The notes under the pieces: model-generated
What the model was told of the DNA's origin: nothing
Database searches by the model: none
What the model saw: only the letters and a program-made list of their open reading frames with translations
Made by a program: the position numbers and the translations under genes
Part shown: positions 1 through 9,445 of the stretch, one piece after another
How positions within the stretch are numbered: the stretch's first letter is position 1
How the letters are laid out: each line of letters starts with the position of its first letter
Origin: SPDF01 sp963699825
Lineage (GTDB): Bacteria > Gemmatimonadota > Gemmatimonadetes > Gemmatimonadales > GWC2-71-9
Direction: 5' to 3'
DNA length: 64,000 bases
NCBI GenBank assembly: GCA_963699825.1
Contig: CAVOVI010000010.1
Coordinates: 248,001-312,000, forward strand

Positions 1-219
1 GCGGCCGACCACGAGCGAACGGCAATGCGGCACGGCGACACCCCGACCCACGCCGGTGGAGCCCAGGGCCTCCCTGCGATGCAGCATCTTCAGCAGCGTC
101 TCTGCGGACTTCTCGTCGGCGTGCAGCATGCCGATCAATTCGGCCAGTGCCTCGTCCTTGGTGGTGGCCAGGAGGGGCAGCTTGACGGCGTCGGGTGCAA
201 AGAATTCTCTGAGATGCAT
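1..219 (-). CDS. ptsN: PTS EIIA-type (PtsN-like) nitrogen-regulatory protein, C-terminal part cut by window edge
   Basis: The first 73 residues of a PTS fructose/nitrogen EIIA domain protein are visible; the rest lies beyond base 1. The N-terminus MHLREFFAPDAV and the motif VAVPHCRS around His65 match the phosphorylatable histidine region (consensus AIPH) of PtsN/EIIA domains. Such proteins accept phosphate from HPr or NPr and usually regulate rather than transport sugar. The ATG at 219 is divergent from dusB across 82 bases. A minus-strand TTGACA (251-256) lies 17 bases from a poor -10 (228-233), close to the ATG, so a very short leader is possible. It could also be the N-terminal domain of a larger EIIA fusion. 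Confidence 0.75.
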   Translation of the reverse strand, partial: MHLREFFAPDAVKLPLLATTKDEALAELIGMLHADEKSAETLLKMLHRREALGSTGVGRGVAVPHCRSLVVGR

Positions 220-266
220 GACGCGCAAGCTAATCGGCGTCCGGAATGCGTGTCAAATCCCTATCA

Positions 267-295
267 TTGCTCGGTTTAGGCCACGGCCGTATTTT
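267..295 (+). promoter_or_regulatory. Putative SigA-type promoter of dusB, leaderless spacing
   Basis: TTGCTC (267-272), a 17-base spacer and TATTTT (290-295) precede the dusB ATG at 302 by only 6 bases. The transcript would then start at or within one or two bases of the ATG, and no Shine-Dalgarno is present. Inferred from spacing only. Confidence 0.35.
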
Positions 296-301
296 TGGGG
301 C

Positions 302-1285
302 ATGCGGCTGCCCTATCCCGTTCCCCACGACTTCGCCCTGATCCTGGCCCCGATGGCCGGGGTGTCAGAGCCCCCCTTCCGCCAGATCTGTCGGCGGATG
401 GGGGCGGACGTCGTGCTGTCGGAGTTCTTGTCTTCGGAGGCGATTCGCCGCCGGATCCGGAACACGCTGGAAGGGGCGGAGTTCGAGGAGTGCGAGCGGC
501 CGATCGGCATCCAGATCTATGGCGCCGATCCCGCCGCGATGGCGGAGGCCACCGCCCTCATCACCGAGCACTACAAGCCGGAGTTCATCGACATCAACTT
601 CGGCTGCCCGGTGAAGAAGGTGGTCAAGCGCAATGGTGGCTCGGGATGCCTCCGGGAACCGCAGCTGGTGACGGAGATCATTCGGGCCTGCGTGGGCGCG
701 ACACACCTCCCGGTGACGGTGAAGACACGGAGCGGATGGAACGACGAGATGCGGGACCCGGTCGGGATCGCCCTGCGGATGCAGGACGCCGGAGCCACGG
801 CGTTCACCCTGCATGCCCGGACGCGGACGCAGATGTATTCCGGCAAGGCCAACTGGGATGAGATTGCGCGCGTCGTTGAGGCGCTCGAGATCCCCGTCAT
901 CGGCAACGGTGACGTCCAGACGCCCGAGGACGTCGTGCGGCTCCGCGATCACACCAAGGCTGCCGGTGTGATGGTCGGGCGTGGTGCGTTCGGCAACCCC
1001 TGGCTCTTTCGGGAGGCGCGGGCCTTGCTCGAGGGGCGCCCCAAGCCGGAAGCGCCGACTCCCGCCGAGCGGTTCGAACTGGCGCTGACCCATGCACGCC
1101 TCGCCCTGCGCCTGCAGGGCGACAGCCGCAAGACGGTGGTCGAGTTCCGGAAGCACTTCGGCTGGTACACCAAGGGCCTGCATGGCTCGAGTGAGCTCCG
1201 CCAGCGGCTCTTCCAGGTGGAGTCCATTGCGGAAGCGGAGCAGATCTTCACCCAGTACCTCGCGCCGATGGCGCAGGTGGCGTGA
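302..1285 (+). CDS. dusB: tRNA-dihydrouridine synthase (DusB family)
   Basis: A 327-residue FMN TIM-barrel enzyme that reduces uridine to dihydrouridine in the tRNA D-loop using NAD(P)H. Visible family marks are the opening LAPMAGVSEPPFRQ, the substrate and flavin segment INFGCPVKKV followed by NGGSGC with the catalytic cysteine near residue 116, VTVKTRSGW with the FMN-binding lysine, and GNGDVQTPED and VGRGAFGNPWLF in the C-terminal barrel. Length is normal for DusB. The ATG at 302 starts right at the conserved N-terminus; the frame is open further upstream but that part lacks homology. The stop overlaps the GTG of larB (GTGA), so the two are probably translationally coupled. Confidence 0.93.
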   Translation: MRLPYPVPHDFALILAPMAGVSEPPFRQICRRMGADVVLSEFLSSEAIRRRIRNTLEGAEFEECERPIGIQIYGADPAAMAEATALITEHYKPEFIDINFGCPVKKVVKRNGGSGCLREPQLVTEIIRACVGATHLPVTVKTRSGWNDEMRDPVGIALRMQDAGATAFTLHARTRTQMYSGKANWDEIARVVEALEIPVIGNGDVQTPEDVVRLRDHTKAAGVMVGRGAFGNPWLFREARALLEGRPKPEAPTPAERFELALTHARLALRLQGDSRKTVVEFRKHFGWYTKGLHGSSELRQRLFQVESIAEAEQIFTQYLAPMAQVA

Positions 1286-2040
1286 GCCCCGAGCGGCTGG
1301 CCGCGCTCCTCGCGGAGGTCTCGGCCGGCACCCTCACGCCGGCGGCGGCGCTTGCGCAGCTGCGCCATTTCCCATCCGAACAACTCCCTTTTGCCAGTCT
1401 CGATCACCATCGCGCCCTGCGGCAGGGACAGCCGGAGGTCATCTTCTGCGCCGGCAAGACGGTCGAGCAGGTGGTGACCATCGCCGAGCGACTCGTGGCC
1501 GCCTCGGGCAGCTTCCTGGGGACGCGCGCGACTGCCGAGCAGGCGGCGGCGTTGCAGGCCTACTTTCCGGGCATCGAGTGGCATCCCATGGCACGTACGG
1601 TGTTCCTCCCGGGGGCGCCTCGCGCCGCGCCGACGGGGAAGGGCACGGTGCTGGTCGTCTGTGCCGGAACCAGTGACCTGCCGGTGGCGGAGGAGGCGGC
1701 GGTGGTGGCCGAGGCGTTCGGCAACCGGGTGGACCGGATGGTGGATGTGGGTGTGGCCGGGCTGCACCGGTTGATGGCGCAGGGCGACCGACTCCGGGAG
1801 GCGGCGGTGGTCATTGTGGTCGCCGGAATGGAGGGTGCCTTACCGAGCGTGGTCGGGGGGCTGGTGGGTGTTCCGGTGATCGCGGTCCCAACGAGCGTCG
1901 GTTACGGCGCTTCCTTTGGAGGCATTGCCGCGCTGCTTGGAATGCTTAACAGCTGTGCTGCCGGCGTGACGGTCGTCAATATCGACAACGGGTTTGGCGC
2001 GGCTGCCGCGGCGACACGCATCAATCACCAGGTACCGTGA
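1282..2040 (+). CDS. larB: Nickel-pincer cofactor biosynthesis protein LarB
   Basis: A 252-residue protein matching LarB, which carboxylates the pyridinium ring of nicotinic acid adenine dinucleotide and hydrolyses the phosphoanhydride in the first step of nickel-pincer nucleotide synthesis for lactate racemase-type enzymes. The C-terminal half is an AIR-carboxylase (PurE)-like fold: VDVGVAGLHRL, VVAGMEGALPSVVGG, VIAVPTSVGYGASFGG and a final VVNIDNGFGAA stretch. The start is GTG at 1282 inside the dusB stop. LarC and LarE are not in this window, so the cofactor pathway must be completed elsewhere. True PurE is a different gene, at 8951-9446. Confidence 0.9.
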   Translation: MSPERLAALLAEVSAGTLTPAAALAQLRHFPSEQLPFASLDHHRALRQGQPEVIFCAGKTVEQVVTIAERLVAASGSFLGTRATAEQAAALQAYFPGIEWHPMARTVFLPGAPRAAPTGKGTVLVVCAGTSDLPVAEEAAVVAEAFGNRVDRMVDVGVAGLHRLMAQGDRLREAAVVIVVAGMEGALPSVVGGLVGVPVIAVPTSVGYGASFGGIAALLGMLNSCAAGVTVVNIDNGFGAAAAATRINHQVP

Positions 2041-3494
2041 GCGGGCTCGCGATCCTCGTCCTCTGCACGCTTGCCGGCCTCGTGGCCGGATATTTCGCAG
2101 GTCGCCGCTGGAGGCCAAGCCGTTCCTCCCTCCGCCCCAGTTTGCCGGACGCCGCCACCCCCCATCTCCTTCCCGACCCCGCTCTCGAGTGGATGCGCCG
2201 CGCCGTCGACGCCCTCGGCATCTGGGCCATTGAGACGAAAGGCCCCGGCAGGGGCGCGCGAACCTACCAGAGCCTCGCACCCGAGTGGCGGGCGGCAAAC
2301 GACGAGTTGGAACTGATCGAGCAGCATCTGAATGCGTCGTCGGCGAGGGATGGCGGTGGAGCCGAGCGCCTGGATGCGGGACTCCTGCTCATCGAATCGG
2401 CGGGAGGCGTGGTCGTGGCCGCCCTCGTTCCCGCAGGTGCGACACAGGAACTACAGGCGACGGTACGCCGTGACTTGGCGGCACTCCTCGACGGCATCGG
2501 CCGACGACCGGTCCTCCACGACCTGGCGCAGGTCCAGGATGGGCAGGCCATCGAATCGGTCGAGAGCGTCGGGATGCGGCTGGCGTACCAGGTGGAGCGG
2601 ATCGCAGGTGCAGAGGCGTATGTCGCTGCTGTGGAGGAAGCTGGTGTCCGCGTCATCGGTGTCTCGGGGTTTGCCGATCGTCGGGTGCTCGGGCTGGTCC
2701 TTCCTCCCGAGGCCACTCTTGCTCGCGTGTCGCGCGGCATCGAGCCTGAGGCCGCCAGCGATGACCCACTCGGTCGGTCGGGCACCGATCGGCGGCGCCA
2801 TCCGGCTGCGCGGGTCACACCGATGCTCCAGCACGACCAGGCGATCGGCGGGGTGGCGTGGCGGGTGCCCGATGGCGGCCTGGTGGGCCCCGGTACGGTT
2901 CGGGAGGTTGAGGAGGCGGTCCGGGCGGCGACACCCCGACTCGAGATGGCCCTCCGGCTCGCCGCCGAGACCGAACGGGCCGTGAAGGATCCGCTGACGG
3001 GTTTGCTCAACCGACGCGGCCTGTCCGAGCGGATGAGTCTCGTCGGCCCCGAACGCGGAACGCTGATCTCGCTTGATTTCGACAAGTTCAAGTTGTTGAA
3101 CGACACGCTCGGCCACGCGGCGGGGGACGCCGCGCTCATCCACCTGGCGCGCATCCTCCAGGAGCAGGTCCGTGGGGCGGACTCGGCGGCGCGTGTCGGA
3201 GGAGAGGAGTTTCTCGTCTGGTTGCCGGGCACCTCGGTCGAAGAAGGGACGCGAGTGGCGGAACGGATCAGGGTCCGGCTGGGTACCGGGGGATGGGACT
3301 GGCAGGGGCGGTCGTGGCCCCTCTCGGCCTCGTTCGGCGTGGCGGGATGGCCGGAGACTACCCGGAGCAAGGAGAATCTGGCAGCGCAGGCGGACGCGGC
3401 GCTCTACGCGGCGAAGCGAGGGGGGCGGGATCGAGTCGTTGTCTGGGCCCCGACGCTCCAGGGTCCACCGAATCCTGATACCGGAGGATCGTGA
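2037..3494 (+). CDS. Membrane-anchored diguanylate cyclase (GGDEF)
   Basis: A 485-residue protein with one N-terminal membrane helix (about residues 3-22), a 280-residue middle region without a family I recognise (possibly a degenerate sensor), and a C-terminal GGDEF domain from about residue 320. The domain opens with DPLTGLLNRRG, contains the metal and GTP segment SLDFDKFKLLND, and carries an active-site GGEEF near residue 390. Five residues before it sits RGAD, a canonical RxxD inhibitory site, so product feedback by c-di-GMP is expected. The start is a GTG overlapping the larB stop, making this the third gene of the dusB operon. An HD-GYP protein at 29304-30746 could be an opposing activity. 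Confidence 0.88.
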   Translation: MSGLAILVLCTLAGLVAGYFAGRRWRPSRSSLRPSLPDAATPHLLPDPALEWMRRAVDALGIWAIETKGPGRGARTYQSLAPEWRAANDELELIEQHLNASSARDGGGAERLDAGLLLIESAGGVVVAALVPAGATQELQATVRRDLAALLDGIGRRPVLHDLAQVQDGQAIESVESVGMRLAYQVERIAGAEAYVAAVEEAGVRVIGVSGFADRRVLGLVLPPEATLARVSRGIEPEAASDDPLGRSGTDRRRHPAARVTPMLQHDQAIGGVAWRVPDGGLVGPGTVREVEEAVRAATPRLEMALRLAAETERAVKDPLTGLLNRRGLSERMSLVGPERGTLISLDFDKFKLLNDTLGHAAGDAALIHLARILQEQVRGADSAARVGGEEFLVWLPGTSVEEGTRVAERIRVRLGTGGWDWQGRSWPLSASFGVAGWPETTRSKENLAAQADAALYAAKRGGRDRVVVWAPTLQGPPNPDTGGS

Positions 3495-3497
3495 CGC

Positions 3498-4616
3498 ATG
3501 CTGAGCAAGGAACTTGGTCGCTGGCTCAAGAGGATTCGTGGCGGAAACAAGCCGGTCGGGTGGCAGGAGCGGACGCAGCTCTTCCCCGCGGACCTGATCC
3601 GGGAGTTCAGATTCTTCCAGTTCAACCTCGGCAACGTCACGTATTTCGTCCGGCACAATAGCGGCATGGACGTGCGCGTGGTGGATACGCCCCATTTTGC
3701 ATTTGCGAAGGCTTCCCGGGATCCGGACAGTGGGGCGATGCGGGCGGCGAAGTCCAGCTATCTCGAATACCTGGAGGCCAGCTGGCCCGCGAGTGGGCTG
3801 GACACCGGGTTGGAACATCGGGAATCCAAGTGCCAGTTCTTCCTCGATCACATCACCGCGATCGAGACGGCTCAACAGGTCGGGAACCCGGTCCTCCTGA
3901 CACGCATTCCAGGGAAGCCTGGCCTTTATGTCCTCGACGGGAATCACCGATGTGCGATTGCCGCGGCGCTTGGGCTGTCGGTGCCCGCGAAGGTCCTGGA
4001 CTTCACAACGGCGTTCGACCACTTCCTGCGGGTCGACGAGTTCTATGGGACGGGCAGCAAGGAGATGCCGTACCAGAGCGCCTATCTCAATCGCCAGATC
4101 GTGCGACAGGGCCGTCGGGACGACATCTATGAACGCCTCGATGCGCTCCCTGCGGGGTTCCTGCAGGGGAAGACGGTGGTGGACGTCGGCTGCAACATCG
4201 GGATGAACGCGATCGGCGCCAGGAAGTGCGGGGCGACGAAGGTCCTGGGTCTGGAGGTCTCGAAGCGGATGGCGAACTATGCCACCCGCTTTGCCGTCTT
4301 CGACGGGTGCTATCCCAGCGTCAGCTTCCAGCCGTTCGACGCCAATGTGGACCAGTTGCCGGCCGAGGAGCGGTACGATGTGGCCTTCATGCTTTCAATT
4401 CACAACCACCTGAGCAACCCGGCCAACCTCGCCGAGATCGCCCGCCGGAATGTGGTGGAATCGGTGGTGTTCGAGGGACATCCCAAGACCGCATTGAGCG
4501 ACTACCAGGGCTTTCTGGATACCGTGAAGTTTTCGCGCGTCGAGAAGATCACGGATATGGCCACGTCTGTGTTCGACCGGACACCATCCCGCCCGCTCTG
4601 GATCTTGCACAAGTAG
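3498..4616 (+). CDS. SAM-dependent methyltransferase with N-terminal ParB/sulfiredoxin-like segment
   Basis: A 372-residue protein of two parts. Residues about 110-180 contain VLLTRIPGKPGLYVLDGNHR, whose DGNHR resembles the ligand-binding loop of ParB/Srx-fold domains. Residues about 225-370 form a Rossmann methyltransferase with motif I VVDVGCNIGMNA, followed by VLGLEVSKRM as the acidic SAM-ribose loop. The substrate is unknown; DUF1698-like tRNA or small-molecule methyltransferases and capsule-type enzymes are possible relatives. It starts 3 bases after the diguanylate cyclase stop. Methyltransferase function is well supported, the ParB-like assignment less so. Confidence 0.72.
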   Translation: MLSKELGRWLKRIRGGNKPVGWQERTQLFPADLIREFRFFQFNLGNVTYFVRHNSGMDVRVVDTPHFAFAKASRDPDSGAMRAAKSSYLEYLEASWPASGLDTGLEHRESKCQFFLDHITAIETAQQVGNPVLLTRIPGKPGLYVLDGNHRCAIAAALGLSVPAKVLDFTTAFDHFLRVDEFYGTGSKEMPYQSAYLNRQIVRQGRRDDIYERLDALPAGFLQGKTVVDVGCNIGMNAIGARKCGATKVLGLEVSKRMANYATRFAVFDGCYPSVSFQPFDANVDQLPAEERYDVAFMLSIHNHLSNPANLAEIARRNVVESVVFEGHPKTALSDYQGFLDTVKFSRVEKITDMATSVFDRTPSRPLWILHK

Positions 4617-4646
4617 ACAGGCGCGGTGATTAGCGCGATGTCACTG

Positions 4647-4674
4647 TTGCTGCCGGAATGACGGGTTCTATACT
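4647..4674 (+). promoter_or_regulatory. Putative promoter of the outer-membrane channel-like gene
   Basis: TTGCTG (4647-4652) and TATACT (4669-4674) are separated by 16 bases, in the 142-base gap after the methyltransferase. A transcript from here would have a leader of about 77 bases before the ATG at 4759. Confidence 0.4.
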
Positions 4675-4758
4675 ATTCTACGACGTCGGTCGGTTACCAG
4701 AGAGGCGGCGCCGGGATTCACAAAGCCGCAGCTACCATACCATCGAAAGGCAATACCA

Positions 4759-5587
4759 ATGCGGACGAGCACGTCCTTGATGGTGCTGTTCGACGCTGGC
4801 TGCACCGTCCTTCCTGCGAGCCCAGCAGGAGGAAACCGCGGCCGAAATCAATGCGAAGGCGGAGGCGCTCGCCAAGCAGGCGCAGAACCCGGTGGCCGAC
4901 ATGGTGTCCCTCCCCGTCCAGTTCAACTGGACGACCGGCGGCGGGCTCGGTGACGAGACACAGCAGATCACCAACATCCAGCCGGTGCTGCCACTGGGCA
5001 TCACGGACGACTGGCTTCTCATTTCCCGGACCATCGTACCGCTGGTCAACCTGCCGGGTCCCGGTGGGGAGCGCATCAAGGGGATCGCCGATATCCAGGA
5101 GCAGATCTTCCTCACGCCGAAGAAGGCGAAGGGTGTGGTCTGGGGTGTGGGCCCGGTATTCTCCTTCCCGACCTCGACCAACGCCGCCACCGAAACGGGC
5201 CAGTTTGGGCTCGGTCCCTCCGTGGTGCTGCTGAAAATTGGCAAGAAGTGGGTCTACGGTCTCGTGGCCAACCAGCTCTGGCGCATCGCCGGGAGCACGG
5301 AGACCGACGCCATCAACTCCTTTTTCGTGCAGCCGTTCATCAATTACAACCTGAAGCGGGGCTGGGCGATCTCGACCGCACCGGCGATCACGGCCAATTG
5401 GGATGCTGCCAGCGGGCAGGTATGGACAGTTCCGCTCGGCCTCGGAGTCTCGAAGGTCACCAGGGTCGGGAAGCAGCCGATGAACATCGTCCTCCAGTAC
5501 TACCACAACGTCGAGCGGCCGGACGCGGCCGGTGCCGACCTGGTGCGGATGCAGTTCACGCTGCTCTACCCGACAGTGGGGAGGTAG
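4759..5587 (+). CDS. Outer-membrane transporter-like beta-barrel protein (one frameshift in signal peptide)
   Basis: About 275 residues once the frame is joined. The ATG at 4759 is preceded by AAGG and opens MRTSTSLMVLF, but the downstream frame only matches if one extra base near 4792 is ignored. The restored signal peptide then continues TLAAPSFLRAQ with cleavage likely after the Q-rich border. The mature part has VSLPVQFNWTTGGG and alternating amphipathic strands ending in LLYPTVGR, typical of MetA/neuromedin-U-like transporter barrels often annotated simply as transporter. Substrate unknown. The gene stands alone between a promoter and the ssrA promoter. Confidence 0.7.
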
Positions 5588-5597
5588 GGCGAGACGC

Positions 5598-5626
5598 TTG
5601 TCCCTGTGGCACAGAAAGTGTATCAT
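5598..5626 (+). promoter_or_regulatory. Promoter of ssrA (tmRNA)
   Basis: TTGTCC (5598-5603), a 17-base spacer and TATCAT (5621-5626) lie 14 bases before the mature tmRNA 5' end. Transcription would start near 5633, leaving a short 5' leader for RNase P to remove. Confidence 0.6.
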
Positions 5627-5640
5627 TCTGACACACCCAA

Positions 5641-6000
5641 GGGGGCGATCGGCTTCGACGGGTTGGAAGAAGGAATTGCTGCGTGCCCAGGTCCGAGTCC
5701 CTGGCTAAACCACTTGGAAACAACCAAACGCCAACGATAACCTGGCGCTGGCTGCGTAAGCTGAGCTAAGCTCGCTTGACGCACCTCCGGTTCGCTGAGC
5801 CCGCCCGGGGCGCGGTGGAGTCGGATCGAAAATCCGGGCTGGCCGAGCGCGATCCTCCGACGTGCAAGGCGAGACTTCAGGAGGTAGTCCCAGAACGGCC
5901 GATTCCTTGCCGGTCGGGGAGACGCAAGAAGAGGGATCTACGCACGTAGATGCGGTTCTGGAACCACACTCGGACCAGGGTTCGATTCCCTGCGCCTCCA
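5641..6000 (+). ncRNA. ssrA: Transfer-messenger RNA (tmRNA)
   Basis: The ends form a tRNA-like half: GGGGGCG (5641-5647) pairs with CGCCTCC (5993-5999) in a 7-bp acceptor stem with one G-U pair, followed by discriminator A6000. The T arm reads CAGGG-TTCGATT-CCCTG. The CGGCTTCGACGGG after the 5' acceptor strand is the usual tmRNA start. The internal reading frame begins at GCC 5730 and encodes ANDNLALAA with stop TAA at 5757-5759, a standard degradation tag ending ALAA. CCA is not encoded (the sequence continues CTA), so it must be added after transcription. Function: rescue of stalled ribosomes with SmpB. Confidence 0.96.
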
Positions 6001-6031
6001 CTACGAAGCAGGACTTAGAGAAAGGACTGAG

Positions 6032-6064
6032 GACTGAGAGGGCAGGACCTCCTGGGTCTCAGTC
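6032..6064 (+). terminator. Hairpin downstream of ssrA, possible terminator
   Basis: GACTGAGA (6032-6039) pairs with TCTCAGTC (6057-6064), with an inner CAGGA/TCCTG stem. It lies 32 bases after the tmRNA 3' end. The tail is not a clear T-run, so termination strength is uncertain. The rest of 6065-6253 shows no gene. Confidence 0.4.
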
Positions 6065-6253
6065 TCCTATTGTTGCTTCACCTCGCGTTCAGCTTCGGGT
6101 GATCATGCTCGAGGCACTCGCAGTCTCGCCCGGCAGTCCGCGCCTGGACCCGCTGGACATCGCCGACGAGCGGGTCTATCATTCCTGCTGAATCCATGGG
6201 GCGCTCGCGGCTGCCCCCCAGCGGTTCGACCCCCTGACCCGCTGGAGTTTGAG

Positions 6254-8785
6254 ATGTCCGCAGAGCCCACACTTGGCGATTCCTCCTCTCGCTCGTCGCC
6301 GCTGCCGCTCTCGGCGCGCTGCCGCGTTGGCGCCCAGGTCGTCACCGGGAAGCCCGGCTCGCCCGAGCGCCACGACCACCATCGACGGTAAGCAGCTGCC
6401 CGCTCCCCAGCCGAAGTTCGGCGGCGTCATCAAGGACGACGCGCTGCAGTCCACGCCGTGGTGGGCGCCGCGCATCGTGCCGCCGGCAGGTGCGCCCAAC
6501 GTGCTGCTGATCATCACCGACGACGCCGGCTTCGGCGTGCCGAGCACCTTCGGCGGCGTGATCCCGACGCCGACGATGGACCGCATCGCCAACGAGGGGC
6601 TGCGCTACAACCGGATGTTCTCGACGGCGCTCTGCTCGCCGACGCGCGCGGCGCTGATCACCGGGCGCAACCACCACTCGGCCGGGTTCGGCGTCATCTC
6701 CGAGCAGTCCACCGGGTATCCCCGGCTACAACAGCATCATCGGCCAGGACAAGGCCACCATCGGCCGGATCCTGCTCGACAACGGCTACAACACGTCCTG
6801 GTTCGGCAAGGACCACAACGTGCCGGCCTTCGAGGCCAGCCAGTCGGGGCCGTTCGACCAGTGGCCGACGGGGATGGGCTTCGAGTACTTCTACGGCTTC
6901 ATCGGCGGCGACGCCAACCAGTGGCAGCCGAACCTCTTCCGCAACACCACGCAGATCTATCCCTACCAGGGGCAGGAACGGGCACCTGGAACCTGATCAC
7001 CGGGATGGCGGACGACGCGATCGACTGGATCACCCGGATGCACCAGATCGATCCCGAGCAAGCCGCTCTTCATCAAGTACGCCCCCGGCGCCACGCACGC
7101 GCCGCACCATCCCACCAAGGAATGGGTGGACAAGATCCACGCCATGCATCTCTTCGACGACGGGTACGAGGCGCTGCGCCAGACGGATCTTCGCCAACCA
7201 GAAGCGGCTCGGGGTCATTCCGCAGAACACGAAGCTGACCCCTGGCCCGACAGCGTCCTGAAGCCCTGGGACAAGCTCACGCCCGATCGAACAGAAGCTC
7301 TTCATCCGGCAGGTCGAGGTCTTCGCCGCCTACGCCGCCTACAGCGACTACGAGATCGGTCGGGTGGTCCAGGCGTTCGAGGACCTCGGCAAGCTCGACA
7401 ACACGCTGATCATCTACATCAACGGCGACAACGGCACCAGCGCGGAAGGCGGCCCGCTCGGGACGCCCAACGAGGTGGCCTTCTTCAACGGCGTCAACAT
7501 GATGCCGGCGGAGATGCAGATGAAGTGGTACGACGTGTGGGGCACGGAAGAGACCTACAACCACATGTCGGCCGGCTGGTCGTGGGCGTTCGACACGCCG
7601 TTCGACTGGTTCAAGCAGAACGCCTCGCGCCTCGGCGGCATCAACCAGAACATGGCGGTCATCGTGGCCGGCGCGCATCAAGGACAAGGGCGGGCTCCGC
7701 CAGCAGCTGGTGCACGTCATCGACGTGGTGCCGACGATGCTCGAGGCGGCCGGGCATCCAGCGCCCCGGAAATGGTGGACGGCATCAAGCAGGCGCCGAT
7801 CGAGGGCACCAGCTTCGTCGTACACCTTCGACGCCGCCAACGCCAAGGTGCCGACCCGCCACAGCACCCAGTACTTCGAGATGATGGGGCAGTGGGCGCT
7901 CTACAAGGACGGCTGGCTGCTGAGCACCGAGGTGAACCGCGCCCCCTGGGAGGCGTTCGGTCCCGCCAACCCCGATCCGCTCAACAACCAGGTGTTCCAG
8001 CTCTACAACCTGGACAACGACTTCACGCCAGACCAACGACATCGCCGCGAAGAACCCGCAGAAGGTCAAGGAAATGCGGGCGGACTTCGTGGCGGAGGCG
8101 CAGAAGTACCAGGTGTTCCCGCTCGACGCCTCGGTGGCCGCCCGCATCGTGGCGCCGCGGCCGAACATCACCGCCGGGCGGTCCGAGTTCGTCTACACGC
8201 GTCCGATGGTGGGCCTGCCGCAGGGGAGCTCGCCGCTGCTGCTGAACACCTCCTATACGGTCACGGCGGACATCACGGTGCCCGCGGGAGGCGCCGAGGG
8301 GATGCTGCTCACCTCCGGCGGGCGGTTCGGCGGCTACGGGTTCTACCTGCTCAAGGGCAAGCCGGTCTGGACCTGGAACCTGATCGACCTGGAGCGGATC
8401 CAGTGGGCGGGCCCGGACGCGCTGGCGCCGGGCCAGCACACCGTCACGTTCGACTTCAAGTATGACGGGCTGGGTTCCGGCACGCTCGCCTACAACGACT
8501 TCTCCGGCGTCGGCAAGGGCGGGACCGGCACGCTCAGCGTGGACGGCAAGGTCGTCGCCACGAAGCAGATGGAGAAGACGATGCCGATGATCCTGCAGTG
8601 GGACGAGAGCTTCGACATCGGCTCCGACACCGAGACCGGCGTCTACGACACCGACTACACCCCGCCGTTCACCTTCACGCGGCACGCTGAACAAGCTGAC
8701 GGTCAAGCTGGACCGGCCGCAGCTCTCGCCCGCGGACATCAAGAAGATGCAGGACGCGCAGGCGGCGGCGGGGGACAACAAGTAG
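6254..8785 (+). pseudogene. Arylsulfatase (AtsA-like), interrupted by about a dozen indels
   Basis: Joined across frames this is a type I sulfatase of roughly 800 residues with an N-terminal signal peptide, hydrolysing sulfate esters in the periplasm or outside. Conserved pieces in order are VLLIITDDAGFGVP (calcium-binding aspartates), LCSPTRAALITGR with the C-x-P-x-R formylglycine site at about 6632-6646, WFGKDHNVP, IKYAPGATHAPHH, YINGDNGTSAEGG and a C-terminal beta domain. Frame changes occur in the signal peptide and near 6722, 6978, 7058, 7185, 7287, 7668, 7750, 7766, 7818, 8029 and 8687. Protein conservation is high between breaks, arguing for recent events or sequence errors rather than old decay. 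A formylglycine-generating enzyme would be needed; none is evident here. It ends before a strong terminator. Confidence 0.85.
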
Positions 8786-8815
8786 CGATCAGTCTTCCAG
8801 AAGCGCACCGAATAG

Positions 8816-8855
8816 AATCGGGGACCCCGGGGCAGTTGCCCTGGGGTCCCCGATT
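8816..8855. terminator. Strong bidirectional intrinsic terminator
   Basis: A perfect 13-bp stem, AATCGGGGACCCC (8816-8828) with GGGGTCCCCGATT (8843-8855), encloses a loop that can itself pair GGGCA with TGCCC. It sits between the convergent sulfatase and purE genes. The flanking AAT and ATT act as short A/T tails on both strands. Confidence 0.75.
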
Positions 8856-8878
8856 GCTTGCGGTTGCGTCTCCCACGT

Positions 8879-8937
8879 CGTCACCCCCGCGAACGCGGGG
8901 GTCCAGTCACTGGATTCCCGCGTGCGCGGGAATGACG
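8879..8937. repeat. REP/BIME-like double palindrome
   Basis: Two GC-rich palindromes, CCCCGCGaacGCGGGG and TTCCCGCGtgcGCGGGAA, face each other around a central CCAGTCACTGG, and the whole unit is bounded by GTCAC at the left and GTGAC-like ATGAC at the right. This is the layout of extragenic REP pairs widespread in proteobacteria. Only one copy is in this window, so its repetitive nature is inferred from form. Confidence 0.6.
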
Positions 8938-8950
8938 GGCGTCCCGTCTC

Positions 8951-9445
8951 CTAGATGTGTCCTTCGAGGTCGATCTTCTTGATCTTCTCTTCCTGCTCCT
9001 GGCGGAACTCCTTCAGCTTCTCGGCCAGCGACTTGTCATACCGCGCCAGCATCGACACCGCGAAGAGCGCGGCGTTGTGGGCGCCCGCATCGCCGATGGC
9101 GAAGGTGGCCACCGGGATGCCGGCCGGCATCTGCACCGTGGAGAGGAGCGCGTCCATCCCCTGCAGGTGCCCGCCCGGCATCGGGACGCCGAGCACCGGG
9201 ATGGTGGTCCCGGCCGCCATCACGCCGGCCAGGTGTGCCGCCATCCCCGCGGCGGCGATGATGCACTTCAGGCCGCGCTCCTCGGCCGTCGTCGGCGTAC
9301 TCGTGCGCCAGGGCGGGGGAGCGGTGTGCCGAGATGACCCGGCTCTCGCAGGGCACACCGAAATGCGTCAGCCGGTTGGCGGCATGCAGCATGACCGGCC
9401 AGTCGGAGGCGCTGCCCATCACGATACCTACCAGGGGAGTTGTCA

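Noticed and set aside
1282..2040. Second purE copy
   Set aside because: The PurE-like fold is the C-terminal half of LarB; length and N-terminal region fit LarB.
4654..4665. CGGAATGACGGG resembling half of the REP-like unit at 8.9 kb
   Set aside because: Only a dozen bases match and no palindrome is present.
5993..6000. A tRNA gene at the T-arm and acceptor sequence near 5980-6000
   Set aside because: This is the 3' half of tmRNA; no anticodon arm precedes it.
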